A DNA stretch of 53,384 nt, taken from assembly GCA_934359255.1 (NCBI GenBank), contig CAKRLG010000016.1, positions 1 to 53,384 of the forward strand. The letters are read 5' to 3'. Position 1 is the stretch's first letter, and every line of letters starts with the position of its first letter. The translations under genes were made by a program, and so were the position numbers. Positions 44,343-53,310 of this stretch are shown here, in pieces. This DNA is from an uncultured Ruminococcus sp. Lineage in GTDB: Bacteria > Bacillota > Clostridia > Lachnospirales > Lachnospiraceae. The notes under the pieces are model-generated. The model had not been told where the DNA came from, made no database searches, and saw only the letters and a list, made by a program, of their open reading frames with translations.

Positions 44343-44403
44343 AAATCGTTTCAAATATATCAACAGTATAGCAAAAAATTCTCAAAAAAACAAGAAAAGA
44401 GCG

Positions 44404-44416
44404 AGTAACCGGTAAC
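44404..44416. promoter_or_regulatory. Possible auxiliary operator
   Basis: AGTAACCGGTAAC resembles the main operator at 44492-44509 (AGTAACCGGTTACT) with one base missing in the right half. The centres are about 90 bp apart, compatible with DNA looping by a LacI-type tetramer or with regulator autoregulation. Confidence 0.4.
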
Positions 44417-44455
44417 ATAATTCGGAAAACCGGAAATGAAAAGTCATGGAAAAGA

Positions 44456-44484
44456 TTGACGAAGATACAGGTAAATGATATGAT
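44456..44484 (+). promoter_or_regulatory. Promoter of the GH32 gene
   Basis: TTGACG at 44456-44461, a 17-nt spacer, and TATGAT at 44479-44484, with an extended -10 TG at 44476-44477. The operator palindrome starts 8 nt downstream and covers the expected transcription start. Confidence 0.75.
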
Positions 44485-44491
44485 AAAAGAA

Positions 44492-44509
44492 AAAGTAACC
44501 GGTTACTTT
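44492..44509. promoter_or_regulatory. LacI-family operator
   Basis: AAAGTAACCGGTTACTTT is a perfect 18-bp palindrome with the central CG step typical of LacI/GalR-family sites. It lies immediately after the -10 box of the GH32 promoter, a position for repression, and opposite the divergent LacI-type gene. Confidence 0.75.
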
Positions 44510-44537
44510 AACGACCGAAAGAAAGGAAAGAACGAAG

Positions 44538-45851
44538 ATGAAAGATCTTGTACATGTAAAAGCCCCGGGGAACTGGATCAACGATCCGAACGGTTTTATC
44601 TATTATAAAGGCAAATATCACCTGTTTTTCCAGCATTTTCCACATGCACCGGAATGGGGAACCATGCACTGGGGACATGCGGTCAGCGAGGATCTGGTGC
44701 ACTGGGAGCATCAGGGGATCGCGTTGTTTCCAACAAAAGAATATGATCAGAATGGTGTGTTCTCCGGTACTGCACTGGAGGAAGACGGAAAGCTTAAGAT
44801 GTATTATTCCGCAGTAAAATATCTGAAACCAAATCCGGAGGATATCCATCGGGTACTGGATGATGCATTTGAGACGAGCCAGGCGATGATCGTATCGGAA
44901 GATGGGTTCCATTTTAATAACTGGGACAAAAAGAAGGTGCTGCCGACTGTCCATGATGAAGAGGTCGGAGAGCCGAAGATGAGAGACCCGAAGGTGTGGA
45001 AAGACGGAGACAGCTATTATATGATGATGGGAAGTTCGTATCATGACGCCGGAAGAGTTCTCTTTTATACGAGCAAAGACGGAGAAAACTGGACATATGC
45101 CAATCAGTGCAGAACCGGATCTTACGGCTGGACGATCGAGTGTCCGGATCTGTTTGTACAGGATGATCAGTGGATCTTCCTCGGCTGCCCGATGCGTCTG
45201 ACACCGGGAGAAAAGAAATATCCGGATCAGTCCGTCTGGGCCCTGGCAGAATTTAATCCGAAGACCTGTGAACTGAAGCTGCCGGATACCCACAGCTATG
45301 TGGATTACGGTCTGGATCTGTATGCACCGCAGACAACGCTGGATGCGGAGGGAAGAAGAGTGATGATCTCCTGGATGCGTATGCCGATGGCAGTGACAGA
45401 CAGCACGGATCGCCCGGCATGGAACGGTATGATGAGCAGTGCCCGTGTGGTGGAAGAAAAAGAGGGACATCTGTATTTCCACATGCATCCACAGGTGGAC
45501 GCATACCTCAGCGCGGAAACTACAGCCGAAGAGGCAGCAGAGAGTGGAAAAGTCTTCCGGATCCGGACGGATCTTTCTGAGGGAGAAACCTTAAATATTG
45601 GTGGGTATGTGATCAGCCGCAGCGAAGGAAAGATCGTTGGCGACCGGTCAGCCGTTCTTGAAGGATGTGACGAAGTGCGAACTGTTGATGCGACTCCGGT
45701 GATCGAGGGTGCGGCACAGCTGGATATTCTGGTGAACGATCATCTGATTGAAATTTTTGTCAACGACGGTCAGTATGTGCTCAGCCATGTGGTTTACGGA
45801 AAATCTAAAAAGATTTCCGGAAAATATGAAAAAGTTCTGGTGGGAAAATAA
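44538..45851 (+). CDS. scrB: GH32 beta-fructosidase, likely sucrose-6-phosphate hydrolase
   Basis: A 437-residue glycoside hydrolase family 32 enzyme without a signal peptide, so intracellular. Motifs: WINDPNGF at 12-19 (nucleophile Asp15), FQHFPHAPEWGTMHWGHAVS, FSGTA, MRDPKVWK (transition-state Asp), and WTIECPDLF (acid/base Glu). A C-terminal beta-sandwich follows (about 310-437). The intracellular location and the LacI regulator suggest cleavage of sucrose-6-phosphate or imported sucrose/short fructans; no PTS or sugar transporter is adjacent, so the exact substrate is open. RBS GAAAGGAAAG. No clear terminator is visible before the purA promoter. Confidence 0.9.
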   Translation: MKDLVHVKAPGNWINDPNGFIYYKGKYHLFFQHFPHAPEWGTMHWGHAVSEDLVHWEHQGIALFPTKEYDQNGVFSGTALEEDGKLKMYYSAVKYLKPNPEDIHRVLDDAFETSQAMIVSEDGFHFNNWDKKKVLPTVHDEEVGEPKMRDPKVWKDGDSYYMMMGSSYHDAGRVLFYTSKDGENWTYANQCRTGSYGWTIECPDLFVQDDQWIFLGCPMRLTPGEKKYPDQSVWALAEFNPKTCELKLPDTHSYVDYGLDLYAPQTTLDAEGRRVMISWMRMPMAVTDSTDRPAWNGMMSSARVVEEKEGHLYFHMHPQVDAYLSAETTAEEAAESGKVFRIRTDLSEGETLNIGGYVISRSEGKIVGDRSAVLEGCDEVRTVDATPVIEGAAQLDILVNDHLIEIFVNDGQYVLSHVVYGKSKKISGKYEKVLVGK

Positions 45852-45913
45852 GAAAGATGGTATACTTATTAAGGAAATTTATAATTGACTTTAATTTATA
45901 AGTAATAATAAGT

Positions 45914-45941
45914 TTTACTAATAAGAAAAGTGTTGTATAAT
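45914..45941 (+). promoter_or_regulatory. Promoter of purA
   Basis: TTTACT at 45914-45919, a 16-nt spacer and a perfect TATAAT at 45936-45941, 45 nt before the purA ATG. A TTGACT at 45885-45890 has no well-placed -10. Confidence 0.6.
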
Positions 45942-45986
45942 CATTTTCGTAAAGGAAATGATGATAACCCGTCAGGAGGTAACCAA

Positions 45987-47261
45987 ATGATTAAAGCTGT
46001 TGTTGGAGCAAACTGGGGAGATGAAGGAAAAGGTAAGATTACCGATATGCTGGCTAAAGAAGCGGACATTATCGTTCGTTTCCAGGGTGGAGCCAATGCC
46101 GGACATACCATCGTAAATGATTACGGCAAGTTCGCACTGCATACCCTGCCGTCAGGTGTATTTTATAATCATACCACAAGCGTGATCGGAAACGGTGTTG
46201 CACTGAATGTGCCACTGGTTTTCAAAGAGATCCAGGATATCGTATCCAAAGGGGTACCGACACCGAAGATCCTGATTTCCGACCGTGCACAGATGGTAAT
46301 GTCTTATCACATTCTGTTTGATCAGTACGAAGAAGAACGTCTGGGTGGCAAATCCTTCGGATCCACAAAATCAGGTATCGCTCCTTTTTATTCTGATAAA
46401 TTTGCAAAGATCGGTTTCCAGGTCAGCGAGCTGTTTGACGAGGAAGCACTGAAAGAAAAAGTAGCAGGAATCTGCGAGAAAAAGAACGTTATGCTGGAGC
46501 ATCTGTATCACAAACCGCTTCTGAAACCGGAAGAGATTTTTGAAGAGCTGATGAGCTATAAGAAGATGTTAGAGCCATATGTATGCGACGTATCTTTATT
46601 CCTGTGGAACGCACTGAAAGAAGGAAAAGAGATCCTGTTAGAGGGTCAGCTGGGATCCTTAAAAGACCCGGATCACGGTATTTACCCAATGGTAACTTCT
46701 TCCTCCACACTGGCAGGATACGGTGCTGTAGGAGCAGGTGTACCGCCATATGAGATCAAGAAAATCATCACCGTATGTAAAGCATACTCCAGCGCTGTAG
46801 GAGCAGGAGCATTCGTATCCGAGATCTTCGGAGACGAGGCAGACGAGCTGAGACGCAGAGGCGGAGACGGCGGCGAGTTTGGTGCAACAACCGGAAGACC
46901 GAGACGTATGGGATGGTTCGATGCAGTGGCTTCCAAATACGGATGCCGTATGCAGGGAACTACCGATGTAGCGTTCACCGTACTGGATGTTCTGGGATAT
47001 CTGGATGAGATTCCGGTATGTGTAGGATACGACATCGACGGCGAAGTAACTACAGACTTCCCGACCACCACACTGCTGGAAAAGGCAAAACCGGTGTATG
47101 AAACTCTGCCGGGATGGAAATGCGATATCCGCGGTATCAAGAAATACGAAGATCTGCCGGAAAACTGCAGAAAATACATCGAATTCGTAGAAGAGAAGAT
47201 TGGTTTCCCGATCACCATGATTTCCAATGGTCCGGGAAGAGATGATATCATCTACAGATAA
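45987..47261 (+). CDS. purA: Adenylosuccinate synthetase
   Basis: A 424-residue GTP-dependent enzyme joining IMP and aspartate to give adenylosuccinate, the substrate of the PurB encoded 3 kb upstream. The N-terminal phosphate loop VVGANWGDEGKGKITDML, FQGGANAGHTIV with the catalytic His, and the C-terminal GTP/Asp loops (ATTGRPRRMGWFDAV, ISNGPGRDDII) identify it. The length is normal. The ATG at 45987 has an ideal CAGGAGGTAACC; the frame is open to 45930 without support. Its stop is only about 26 nt from the TPP riboswitch. Confidence 0.97.
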   Translation: MIKAVVGANWGDEGKGKITDMLAKEADIIVRFQGGANAGHTIVNDYGKFALHTLPSGVFYNHTTSVIGNGVALNVPLVFKEIQDIVSKGVPTPKILISDRAQMVMSYHILFDQYEEERLGGKSFGSTKSGIAPFYSDKFAKIGFQVSELFDEEALKEKVAGICEKKNVMLEHLYHKPLLKPEEIFEELMSYKKMLEPYVCDVSLFLWNALKEGKEILLEGQLGSLKDPDHGIYPMVTSSSTLAGYGAVGAGVPPYEIKKIITVCKAYSSAVGAGAFVSEIFGDEADELRRRGGDGGEFGATTGRPRRMGWFDAVASKYGCRMQGTTDVAFTVLDVLGYLDEIPVCVGYDIDGEVTTDFPTTTLLEKAKPVYETLPGWKCDIRGIKKYEDLPENCRKYIEFVEEKIGFPITMISNGPGRDDIIYR

Positions 47262-47287
47262 GCAATCCTCAAAAGCAGAATAGAAAA

Positions 47288-47370
47288 CGGGGAGCTTGCA
47301 TAAGCAGGCTGAGAGGAGACTGGCAGCGTTTCGACCCATAACCTGATTTGGATAATGCCAACGTAGGGAT
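47288..47370 (+). ncRNA. TPP riboswitch (THI element)
   Basis: The conserved THI core is plain: GGGGAGC ... GGCTGAGAGGAGAC in the first half, and ACCCATAACCTGATTTGG then ATAATGCCAACGTAGGGA in the second. It binds thiamine pyrophosphate. An intrinsic terminator follows 13 nt later, so TPP excess should end transcription before thiD-cytX. Confidence 0.95.
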
Positions 47371-47382
47371 GATTTACAGAGA

Positions 47383-47424
47383 AAAAAGACAGGCACACAT
47401 CCTTTTTGGTGTGCCTGTCTTTTT
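47383..47424 (+). terminator. Riboswitch expression-platform terminator
   Basis: AAAAAGACAGGCACAC (47383-47398) pairs perfectly with GTGTGCCTGTCTTTTT (47409-47424), a 16-bp stem ending in a T tract. Formation in the TPP-bound state would stop transcription upstream of thiD. Confidence 0.9.
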
Positions 47425-47434
47425 GGTTTTAGTC

Positions 47435-47540
47435 TGTCAAAATCGATCCTGTGGATCAATTTTGACACGCGGGCAACGAGGTAAAGTCTGCGCTTGTGCG
47501 AGACCTTGCCGACTGCCGCGAAAGCGGCGGATTGGGGGCA
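47435..47540 (+). other. Hairpin-rich insert in the thiD leader
   Basis: TGTCAAAATCGATCC (47435-47449) and GGATCAATTTTGACA (47453-47467) form a 15-bp stem (one wobble) with a 3-nt loop. Further hairpins follow: GGCAA...TTGCC around GTCTGCGC/GCGAGAC, and TGCCGCGAAAGCGGCG. It lies between the riboswitch terminator and the thiD ribosome site (AAAGGAG near 47585). No coding sequence. It may be a small palindromic repeat inserted in the leader, or a processing/stability structure. Confidence 0.55.
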
Positions 47541-47598
47541 CCACCTTTCGTCGCTATAAAAAAGTAATGGTGAATTCATATGTAAAGGAGAAAAAAGT

Positions 47599-48414
47599 AT
47601 GAGAACAGCATTAACAATCGCAGGAAGTGATTCCAGCGGAGGCGCCGGCATCCAGGCAGATATCAAGACGATGATGGCAAATGGCGTATATGCCATGAGT
47701 GCGATCACGGCTCTGACAGCCCAGAATACAACCGGCGTAACAGCAATTATGGAGGCAACTCCGGAATTTTTAGGAGAGGAACTGGACAATATTTTCACAG
47801 ATATCTTTCCGGATGCAGTGAAGATCGGAATGGTTTCGTCCTCCGGCCTGATTATAAAGATTGCAGAAAAACTGAAAGAATATGATGCAAAAAATATCGT
47901 GGTTGATCCGGTTATGGTGGCTACCAGCGGAGCCAGACTGATCAGTGAAGACGCGGTGAGCACCTTAAAAGAATATCTGTTTCCGCTGGCACAGATCCTG
48001 ACACCGAATATCCCTGAGGCAGAAGTACTTTCCGGTATGACGATCACTTCCGAAGAAGAGATGATGAAGGCGGCTAAAGTAATCGGTGATCAGTACAAAT
48101 GTGCGGTTCTGTTAAAAGGCGGTCATAAGGTGAATGATGCCAATGACTTACTTTATCATGACGGAATCTGCCGGTGGTTTTATGGAAAACGGATCGATAA
48201 CCCGAATACCCATGGAACCGGCTGTACGCTTTCCAGCGCGATCGCTTCCAACCTGGCAAAGGGATTTCCTATGGATGTGTCTGTAGAGCGCGCAAAGGCT
48301 TATATTTCCGGTGCTCTGGCAGCTATGCTGGATCTCGGCAAGGGCAGTGGTCCGATGAATCACGGATTTGCCATTGACGGAGAATATGCAAAGGAGGTAC
48401 AGGAGCATGAGTGA
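47599..48414 (+). CDS. thiD: Hydroxymethylpyrimidine/phosphomethylpyrimidine kinase
   Basis: A 271-residue ribokinase-family enzyme phosphorylating HMP to HMP-P and then HMP-PP for thiamine synthesis. Motifs: LTIAGSDSSGGAGIQADIKT at 5-24, PDAVKIGMV, VVDPVMVATSGARLI, LTPNIPEAEVLSG, LLKGGH, and the anion hole with catalytic Asp-like segment NTHGTGCTLSSAIASNLA (about 206-223; the usual GTGC core is present). RBS AAAGGAG. It is governed by the upstream TPP riboswitch and overlaps cytX by 8 nt, fitting HMP salvage. Confidence 0.95.
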   Translation: MRTALTIAGSDSSGGAGIQADIKTMMANGVYAMSAITALTAQNTTGVTAIMEATPEFLGEELDNIFTDIFPDAVKIGMVSSSGLIIKIAEKLKEYDAKNIVVDPVMVATSGARLISEDAVSTLKEYLFPLAQILTPNIPEAEVLSGMTITSEEEMMKAAKVIGDQYKCAVLLKGGHKVNDANDLLYHDGICRWFYGKRIDNPNTHGTGCTLSSAIASNLAKGFPMDVSVERAKAYISGALAAMLDLGKGSGPMNHGFAIDGEYAKEVQEHE

Positions 48415-49582
48415 AAAACGGACTTCTTTGTTTGAAAACGGGCTGATCTGGTTTGGTGCGGGAGTATCTATCGCAGAGATCCTGACTGGAACGTATCTGG
48501 CATCTCTGGGGATGAAAAAAGGTCTGGCAGCTATTTTATTGGGACATCTGATTGGTTGCGTGCTCTTATTTTTAGCTGGTGTGATCGGCGGTAAAGTGCG
48601 AAAAAGTGCAATGGAAACCGTAAAAATCAGCTTTGGACAGAAAGGCAGTCTGTTCTTTGCCCTGTTAAATGTGATTCAGCTGGTGGGCTGGACGGCCATC
48701 ATGATCTATGACGGTGCACTGGCAGCCAACCAGGCAGTAGGTGTGGGTAACTGGGTCTGGTGTCTGGTGATCGGTGGACTGATCATCCTGTGGCTTGTGA
48801 TCGGTATCACAAATCTTGGAAAATTAAATACAATTGCGATGGCGGCGTTGTTTATTCTGACACTGATCCTCTGTAAAGTTATTTTCTTTGGAGATTACCA
48901 GGCAGCGAGTGTGGCAGCGGACGGACTGACCTTTGGAGCTGCCGTGGAACTGGCGGTTGCAATGCCGTTATCCTGGCTGCCGCTGATCAGTGATTACACA
49001 AGAGAAGCAAAAGAGCCGGTCAAAGCGACCGCAGTGAGTGCTGTTGTATACGGTGTGATCAGCTGCTGGATGTATCTGATCGGTATGGGTGCTGCCATCT
49101 ATACCGGCGAGAGTGATATCGCGCAGATCATGGTGAAGGCAGGACTTGGGATCGCAGGTCTGCTGATCATCATTTTCTCCACCGTTACTACAACTTTCCT
49201 GGATGCGTATTCCGCAGGAATCTCCAGTGAGACTCTGAGCCATAAACTGAACGGAAAATACATTGCCATTGGTGTGACGATTGTGGGCGCGCTGGCAGCC
49301 ATTGTGTATCCGATGGATAATATCACGGATTTCTTATACCTGATCGGTTCGGTATTTGCTCCGATGATCGCGATCCAGATCGGGGATTTCTTCTTATTAA
49401 AAGAAGATCACAGTGAAAAAGAAATACAGATCTCCAATATGATTCTGTGGGTGATTGGATTTGTTTTGTACCGGATGCTGATGAAGGTAGATCTGCCGGT
49501 GGGAAACACACTGCCGGATATGGTGATCACGATGGTACTTTGCCTGATCTGGGGAAAAATCGCAGGAAATAAGAATGAGTAA
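48407..49582 (+). CDS. cytX: Putative hydroxymethylpyrimidine transporter CytX
   Basis: 391 residues with about 11-12 hydrophobic helices, of the NCS1 (nucleobase:cation symporter) family. Landmarks are WFGAGVSIAEILTGTYLASL near the N-terminus, LNVIQLVGWTAIMIYDGALA, and SWLPLISDYTREAKEP. CytX is the thiamine-linked NCS1 branch, predicted to import HMP, which the adjacent ThiD then phosphorylates. The ATG at 48407 has AAGGAGGTACAGGAGC; the longer frame to 48368 overlaps thiD without support. Both genes share the TPP riboswitch. Confidence 0.9.
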   Translation: MSEKRTSLFENGLIWFGAGVSIAEILTGTYLASLGMKKGLAAILLGHLIGCVLLFLAGVIGGKVRKSAMETVKISFGQKGSLFFALLNVIQLVGWTAIMIYDGALAANQAVGVGNWVWCLVIGGLIILWLVIGITNLGKLNTIAMAALFILTLILCKVIFFGDYQAASVAADGLTFGAAVELAVAMPLSWLPLISDYTREAKEPVKATAVSAVVYGVISCWMYLIGMGAAIYTGESDIAQIMVKAGLGIAGLLIIIFSTVTTTFLDAYSAGISSETLSHKLNGKYIAIGVTIVGALAAIVYPMDNITDFLYLIGSVFAPMIAIQIGDFFLLKEDHSEKEIQISNMILWVIGFVLYRMLMKVDLPVGNTLPDMVITMVLCLIWGKIAGNKNE

Positions 49583-49616
49583 ATAAAATAAATATTACAA
49601 ATGAAATGTTCAGGAA

Positions 49617-49654
49617 GAAGTGTTGGCAGAAGAAACTGCTGGCACTTCTTTTTT
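49617..49654 (+). terminator. Terminator after thiD-cytX
   Basis: GAAGTGTTGGCAG (49617-49629) pairs with CTGCTGGCACTTC (49636-49648, one mismatch), followed by seven T residues. It closes the thiamine operon before the convergent purF. The rest of the gap (to 49757) shows nothing else. Confidence 0.85.
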
Positions 49655-49757
49655 CTGTATACAAAGGGAAAAGGCGCATACCTTTGGAGAGAGGTATACG
49701 CCCTTGCGTAAGAAAAATGTGATGTATGTAATCGGAGAAGTGATACTTCTTCCGCGA

Positions 49758-51149
49758 TTACTGATTTGGAATATCCATCGGATAGTGATTGTCAAAGCAG
49801 GCCTTGCACAGTGGCAGATCGCCCACCATTGACTGAAGATCTTCAATCTTCATATATCCTAAGGAATCAGCTCCAATTAACTGCCGGATCTCTTCCGTTG
49901 AATGGGAAGAGGCGATCAACAGCTGATTGGACGGTACATCAGTACCGAAATAACATGGGTACAGGAAAGGCGGTGAGCTGACGCGCACATGCACTTCTTT
50001 TGCACCTGCATGTTTCAGAAGGTGGATCAGATTGGCGATCGTGGTTCCACGTACAATGGAATCATCTACCAGCACAATATTTTTTCCTTTGACAGCGGAT
50101 TCCAGAACGCTTAATTTCAGACGTACACTGGATTCTCGTTCCTTCTGAGTAGGCTTGATAAAGGTACGGCCTACATAGCTGTTTTTATAGAATGCCAGTC
50201 CAAAAGGAATTCCGGATTCAGCCGCGAATCCCTGTGCGGCAGTAATTCCTGAGTCAGGAACACCGACGACCAGGTCAGCATCTGCGGGATAGGCTTTGGC
50301 AAGCGCTGCACCTGCACGAAGTCGGGACTCATATACGGAGATGCCGTCCAGTTTGCTGTCCAGACGGGCAAAGTAAATGTATTCAAAAATGCAATGAGCC
50401 TGCCGGGACTGACATAGGGTAAGGTTAGAGGTGATACCTTCCCGGGTGATCGTTACGATCTCACCCGGCTGGATATCACGGAGGAACTGTGCACCGATTG
50501 CAGTCAGCGCACAACTTTCAGAGGCGATGATATAAGAATCATCTCTCTTACCAAGACAAAGAGGTTTCAGTCCAAGGGGATCACGGACACCGATCAGCTT
50601 GCGAGGGCTGGCGATGACCAGTCCGTAAGCACCTTTGATCTTTTCGGCGGTTTTCATGATCGCTTCCTCGACCGATTTGGTACGGACTCTTTCTCTGGCA
50701 ATATAATAAGCAATAACCTCTGAATCGGTTGTTGTATGGAAAATGGCTCCGTTTTGTGCAAGTTCATTGCGAAGCTCTTCGGTATTTACCAGATTACCGT
50801 TATGAGCGAGAGCCAGAGTTCCCTTAATATAATTCAGAACCAGGGGCTGAGCGTTACTCAATGTAGCCGCCCCTGTTGTGGAATAACGGACATGCCCGAT
50901 ACCGAGATTTCCTTTCATATTTGAAAGAACATCTTCTTTAAAAACTTCACTGACAAGTCCCATCCCTCTTTGTACATTCATATTTCCCTTGGGACCGCTG
51001 GTGTCAAACACAGCGATTCCGCAGGATTCCTGTCCACGGTGCTGCAGGGAAGAGAGCCCGTAATAGATGGAAGAGGCTGCATCTTCCCCGTGGGGATTAT
51101 AAATACCGAATACACCGCAGGCTTCTTTAATCCGTTCATCCTGGCACAT
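49758..51149 (-). CDS. purF: Amidophosphoribosyltransferase (PurF)
   Basis: A 463-residue first committed enzyme of purine synthesis, making phosphoribosylamine from PRPP and glutamine. The N-terminal Ntn glutaminase has a short propeptide (MCQDERIKEA) before catalytic Cys11 in ACGVFGIYN, then LQHRGQESCGIAV, GHVRYSTTG and LAHNGNL. The PRTase domain has the PRPP loop NIVLVDDSIVRGTT. Cysteines in CIFEYIYFARLD, PCYFGTDV and LCKACF match the [4Fe-4S] site of the Bacillus-type enzyme. The ATG at 51149 follows AGGTGG; a GTG at 51158 is possible. It begins only 13 nt after glnN, so the two form an operon. Confidence 0.96.
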   Translation of the reverse strand: MCQDERIKEACGVFGIYNPHGEDAASSIYYGLSSLQHRGQESCGIAVFDTSGPKGNMNVQRGMGLVSEVFKEDVLSNMKGNLGIGHVRYSTTGAATLSNAQPLVLNYIKGTLALAHNGNLVNTEELRNELAQNGAIFHTTTDSEVIAYYIARERVRTKSVEEAIMKTAEKIKGAYGLVIASPRKLIGVRDPLGLKPLCLGKRDDSYIIASESCALTAIGAQFLRDIQPGEIVTITREGITSNLTLCQSRQAHCIFEYIYFARLDSKLDGISVYESRLRAGAALAKAYPADADLVVGVPDSGITAAQGFAAESGIPFGLAFYKNSYVGRTFIKPTQKERESSVRLKLSVLESAVKGKNIVLVDDSIVRGTTIANLIHLLKHAGAKEVHVRVSSPPFLYPCYFGTDVPSNQLLIASSHSTEEIRQLIGADSLGYMKIEDLQSMVGDLPLCKACFDNHYPMDIPNQ

Positions 51150-51162
51150 AGATTCCACCTCA

Positions 51163-53265
51163 CTACAGGGAGAACAAAAGCTGATCGTAAGTAGGATAGC
51201 TCAGGATAGAATCTGGAATTAAAGCTTCAATATCACTGGCAATGGTACGGATGTCTTCCATTTTTGCCAGTACCTGATCATGGAATGCTTCTGCACATTT
51301 CTGGGTATCTTCCAGAGCGAAAGAAGTATCAATCAGGGTTTTCAGTTCTGTTACCTCTGCAGTCAGAGTAGTGTAAGCAGTGGACAGTTTTTCAACCAGT
51401 GCTTCTTCCGAAGCAGTATCAGCGGCAGCCATAAAGGATTTCTTTGCTGCAGCGTTTTTGGAAACCTCAGCGGCATAGGTGCTGACAGCCGGCAGGAAAT
51501 CTTTGGTGATCATCTCTGCAAGAGTGCGTGCCTCGATACCGATGGTTTTTACATAGTTTTCCAGTTTGATCTCATAACGGGAAGCCAGTTCTTCTTTTGT
51601 AAATACATGATGTTTGGTGAACAGTTCCACGTTTTTATCAACTAACAGCTGTGGCAGACAGTCCGGAGTAGATGGCAGATTGTATAATCCGCGTTTTTCT
51701 GCTTCAGCAACCCACTCATCGGTATAACCATTGCCGTTGAAGATGACTTTTTTATGTTTGCGGATGGCACGTTTGATCAGTTCATGTACGGCCTGTTCCA
51801 TATCTTCCGGTTTGGTTCCTTCCAGTTCGGTATAGAACTGAGCCAGAGCTTCTGCAACAGCAGTGTTCAGTACCACGTTCGGGTTTGCAACAGATGCTGC
51901 AGAACCAAGCATACGGAATTCAAATTTATTGCCTGTGAAGGCGAATGGTGAAGTACGGTTACGGTCTGTGGTATCTTTCACAAAGTGTGGAAGTACATGA
52001 GCTCCGATATCCAGCTGTACTTTTTTCTGTTTTCCGAAGAAAGTATCATTTTCGATGGATTCCAGAACTGCTGACAGTTCATCGCCAAGGAAGATGGATA
52101 CGATAGCTGGCGGAGCCTCGTTACCGCCAAGACGGTGATCGTTGCCGGCGCTGGTTGCAGATACACGCATCAGATCTGCATATTCATCTACGGCTTTGAT
52201 GACAGCCATCAGAAATACCAGGAACTGGATATTCTGTGCCGGTGTGCTTCCCGGATTTAACAGGTTTACTCCATCGTTGGTTATCAGAGACCAGTTGTTA
52301 TGTTTACCGCTTCCGTTGATGCCCTCGAATGGTTTTTCATGTAACAGGCATACCAGACCATGTTTGTCAGCGACTTTTTTCATGATTTCCATGGTCAGCT
52401 GGTTGTGGTCAACGGCTACGTTTGCGGTATCAAAGATCGGAGCCAGCTCATGCTGTGCAGGAGCAACTTCGTTATGTTTTGTTTTTGCCGGGATACCAAG
52501 TTTCCACAGCTCTACATCCAGATCATGCATATAAGCGGCAACCTTTGGTTTCAGTGAACCAAAGTAATGATCTTCCATTTCCTGTCCTTTTGGAGCAGGT
52601 GCACCAAACAGGGTACGTCCGCAGAATACCAGGTCTTTTCTCTTCTTATACAGATCTTTGTCTACCAAAAAGTATTCCTGTTCCGGTCCGATGGTTGTGG
52701 ATACGCTGGTAACGGTTTCATTTCCCAGGAGTTTCAGCATTTTTACTGCTTCTGTGTTCAGGGTTTCCATGGAACGGAGCAGTGGGGTTTTTTTATCCAG
52801 TGCCTCTCCGCTGTAAGAACAGAAAGCAGTCGGAATATATAAAGTACCATCTTTAATGAAAGCCGGTGATGTAGGATCCCATGCTGTATAACCTCTTGCT
52901 TCGAAAGTGGCACGAAGTCCGCCTGACGGGAAACTGGATGCATCCGGTTCACCTTTTACCAGTTCTTTTCCGGAAAAGTCCATGATAACTTCGCCGTCGC
53001 CAACCGGTGTGATGAAGCTGTCATGTTTCTCGGCAGTGAAACCGGTCATCGGCTGGAACCAGTGAGTGTAGTGAGTGGCACCGTTTTCTACCGCCCATTC
53101 TTTCATGGCAACGGCTACAGAGTTAGCTACGTCCAACTCCAGATGAGTTCCATTTTCGATTGTTTTGCGAAGGGCTTTATACATATCCTTCGGCAGTTTG
53201 TTACGCATTACCTTATCGTTAAAAACAAGGCTTCCATATAAAGCAGGAATTTCTTCATGTGTCAT
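51163..53265 (-). CDS. glnN: Type III glutamine synthetase (GlnN)
   Basis: A 700-residue large glutamine synthetase of the GlnN class (about 700-730 residues), making glutamine from glutamate, ammonia and ATP. Identifying segments are [32 protein letters not shown] (metal-binding Glu), [36 protein letters not shown] (ATP/glutamate loop), [20 protein letters not shown], and [33 protein letters not shown] precedes the ATG. The gene is followed at 13 nt by purF, which uses glutamine as amide donor. Its native promoter region appears to have been separated by a group II intron ending 45 bp upstream. Confidence 0.97.
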   Translation of the reverse strand: MTHEEIPALYGSLVFNDKVMRNKLPKDMYKALRKTIENGTHLELDVANSVAVAMKEWAVENGATHYTHWFQPMTGFTAEKHDSFITPVGDGEVIMDFSGKELVKGEPDASSFPSGGLRATFEARGYTAWDPTSPAFIKDGTLYIPTAFCSYSGEALDKKTPLLRSMETLNTEAVKMLKLLGNETVTSVSTTIGPEQEYFLVDKDLYKKRKDLVFCGRTLFGAPAPKGQEMEDHYFGSLKPKVAAYMHDLDVELWKLGIPAKTKHNEVAPAQHELAPIFDTANVAVDHNQLTMEIMKKVADKHGLVCLLHEKPFEGINGSGKHNNWSLITNDGVNLLNPGSTPAQNIQFLVFLMAVIKAVDEYADLMRVSATSAGNDHRLGGNEAPPAIVSIFLGDELSAVLESIENDTFFGKQKKVQLDIGAHVLPHFVKDTTDRNRTSPFAFTGNKFEFRMLGSAASVANPNVVLNTAVAEALAQFYTELEGTKPEDMEQAVHELIKRAIRKHKKVIFNGNGYTDEWVAEAEKRGLYNLPSTPDCLPQLLVDKNVELFTKHHVFTKEELASRYEIKLENYVKTIGIEARTLAEMITKDFLPAVSTYAAEVSKNAAAKKSFMAAADTASEEALVEKLSTAYTTLTAEVTELKTLIDTSFALEDTQKCAEAFHDQVLAKMEDIRTIASDIEALIPDSILSYPTYDQLLFSL

Positions 53266-53310
53266 GATTTGTTCTCCTTTCTGATTGCCATAGTGTTTTC
53301 AGAATGTTTA

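Noticed and set aside
45852..45986. Purine (guanine/adenine) riboswitch upstream of purA, and likewise upstream of purB (41457-41568)
   Set aside because: The gaps are short and AT-rich and lack the conserved three-way junction segments of purine aptamers.
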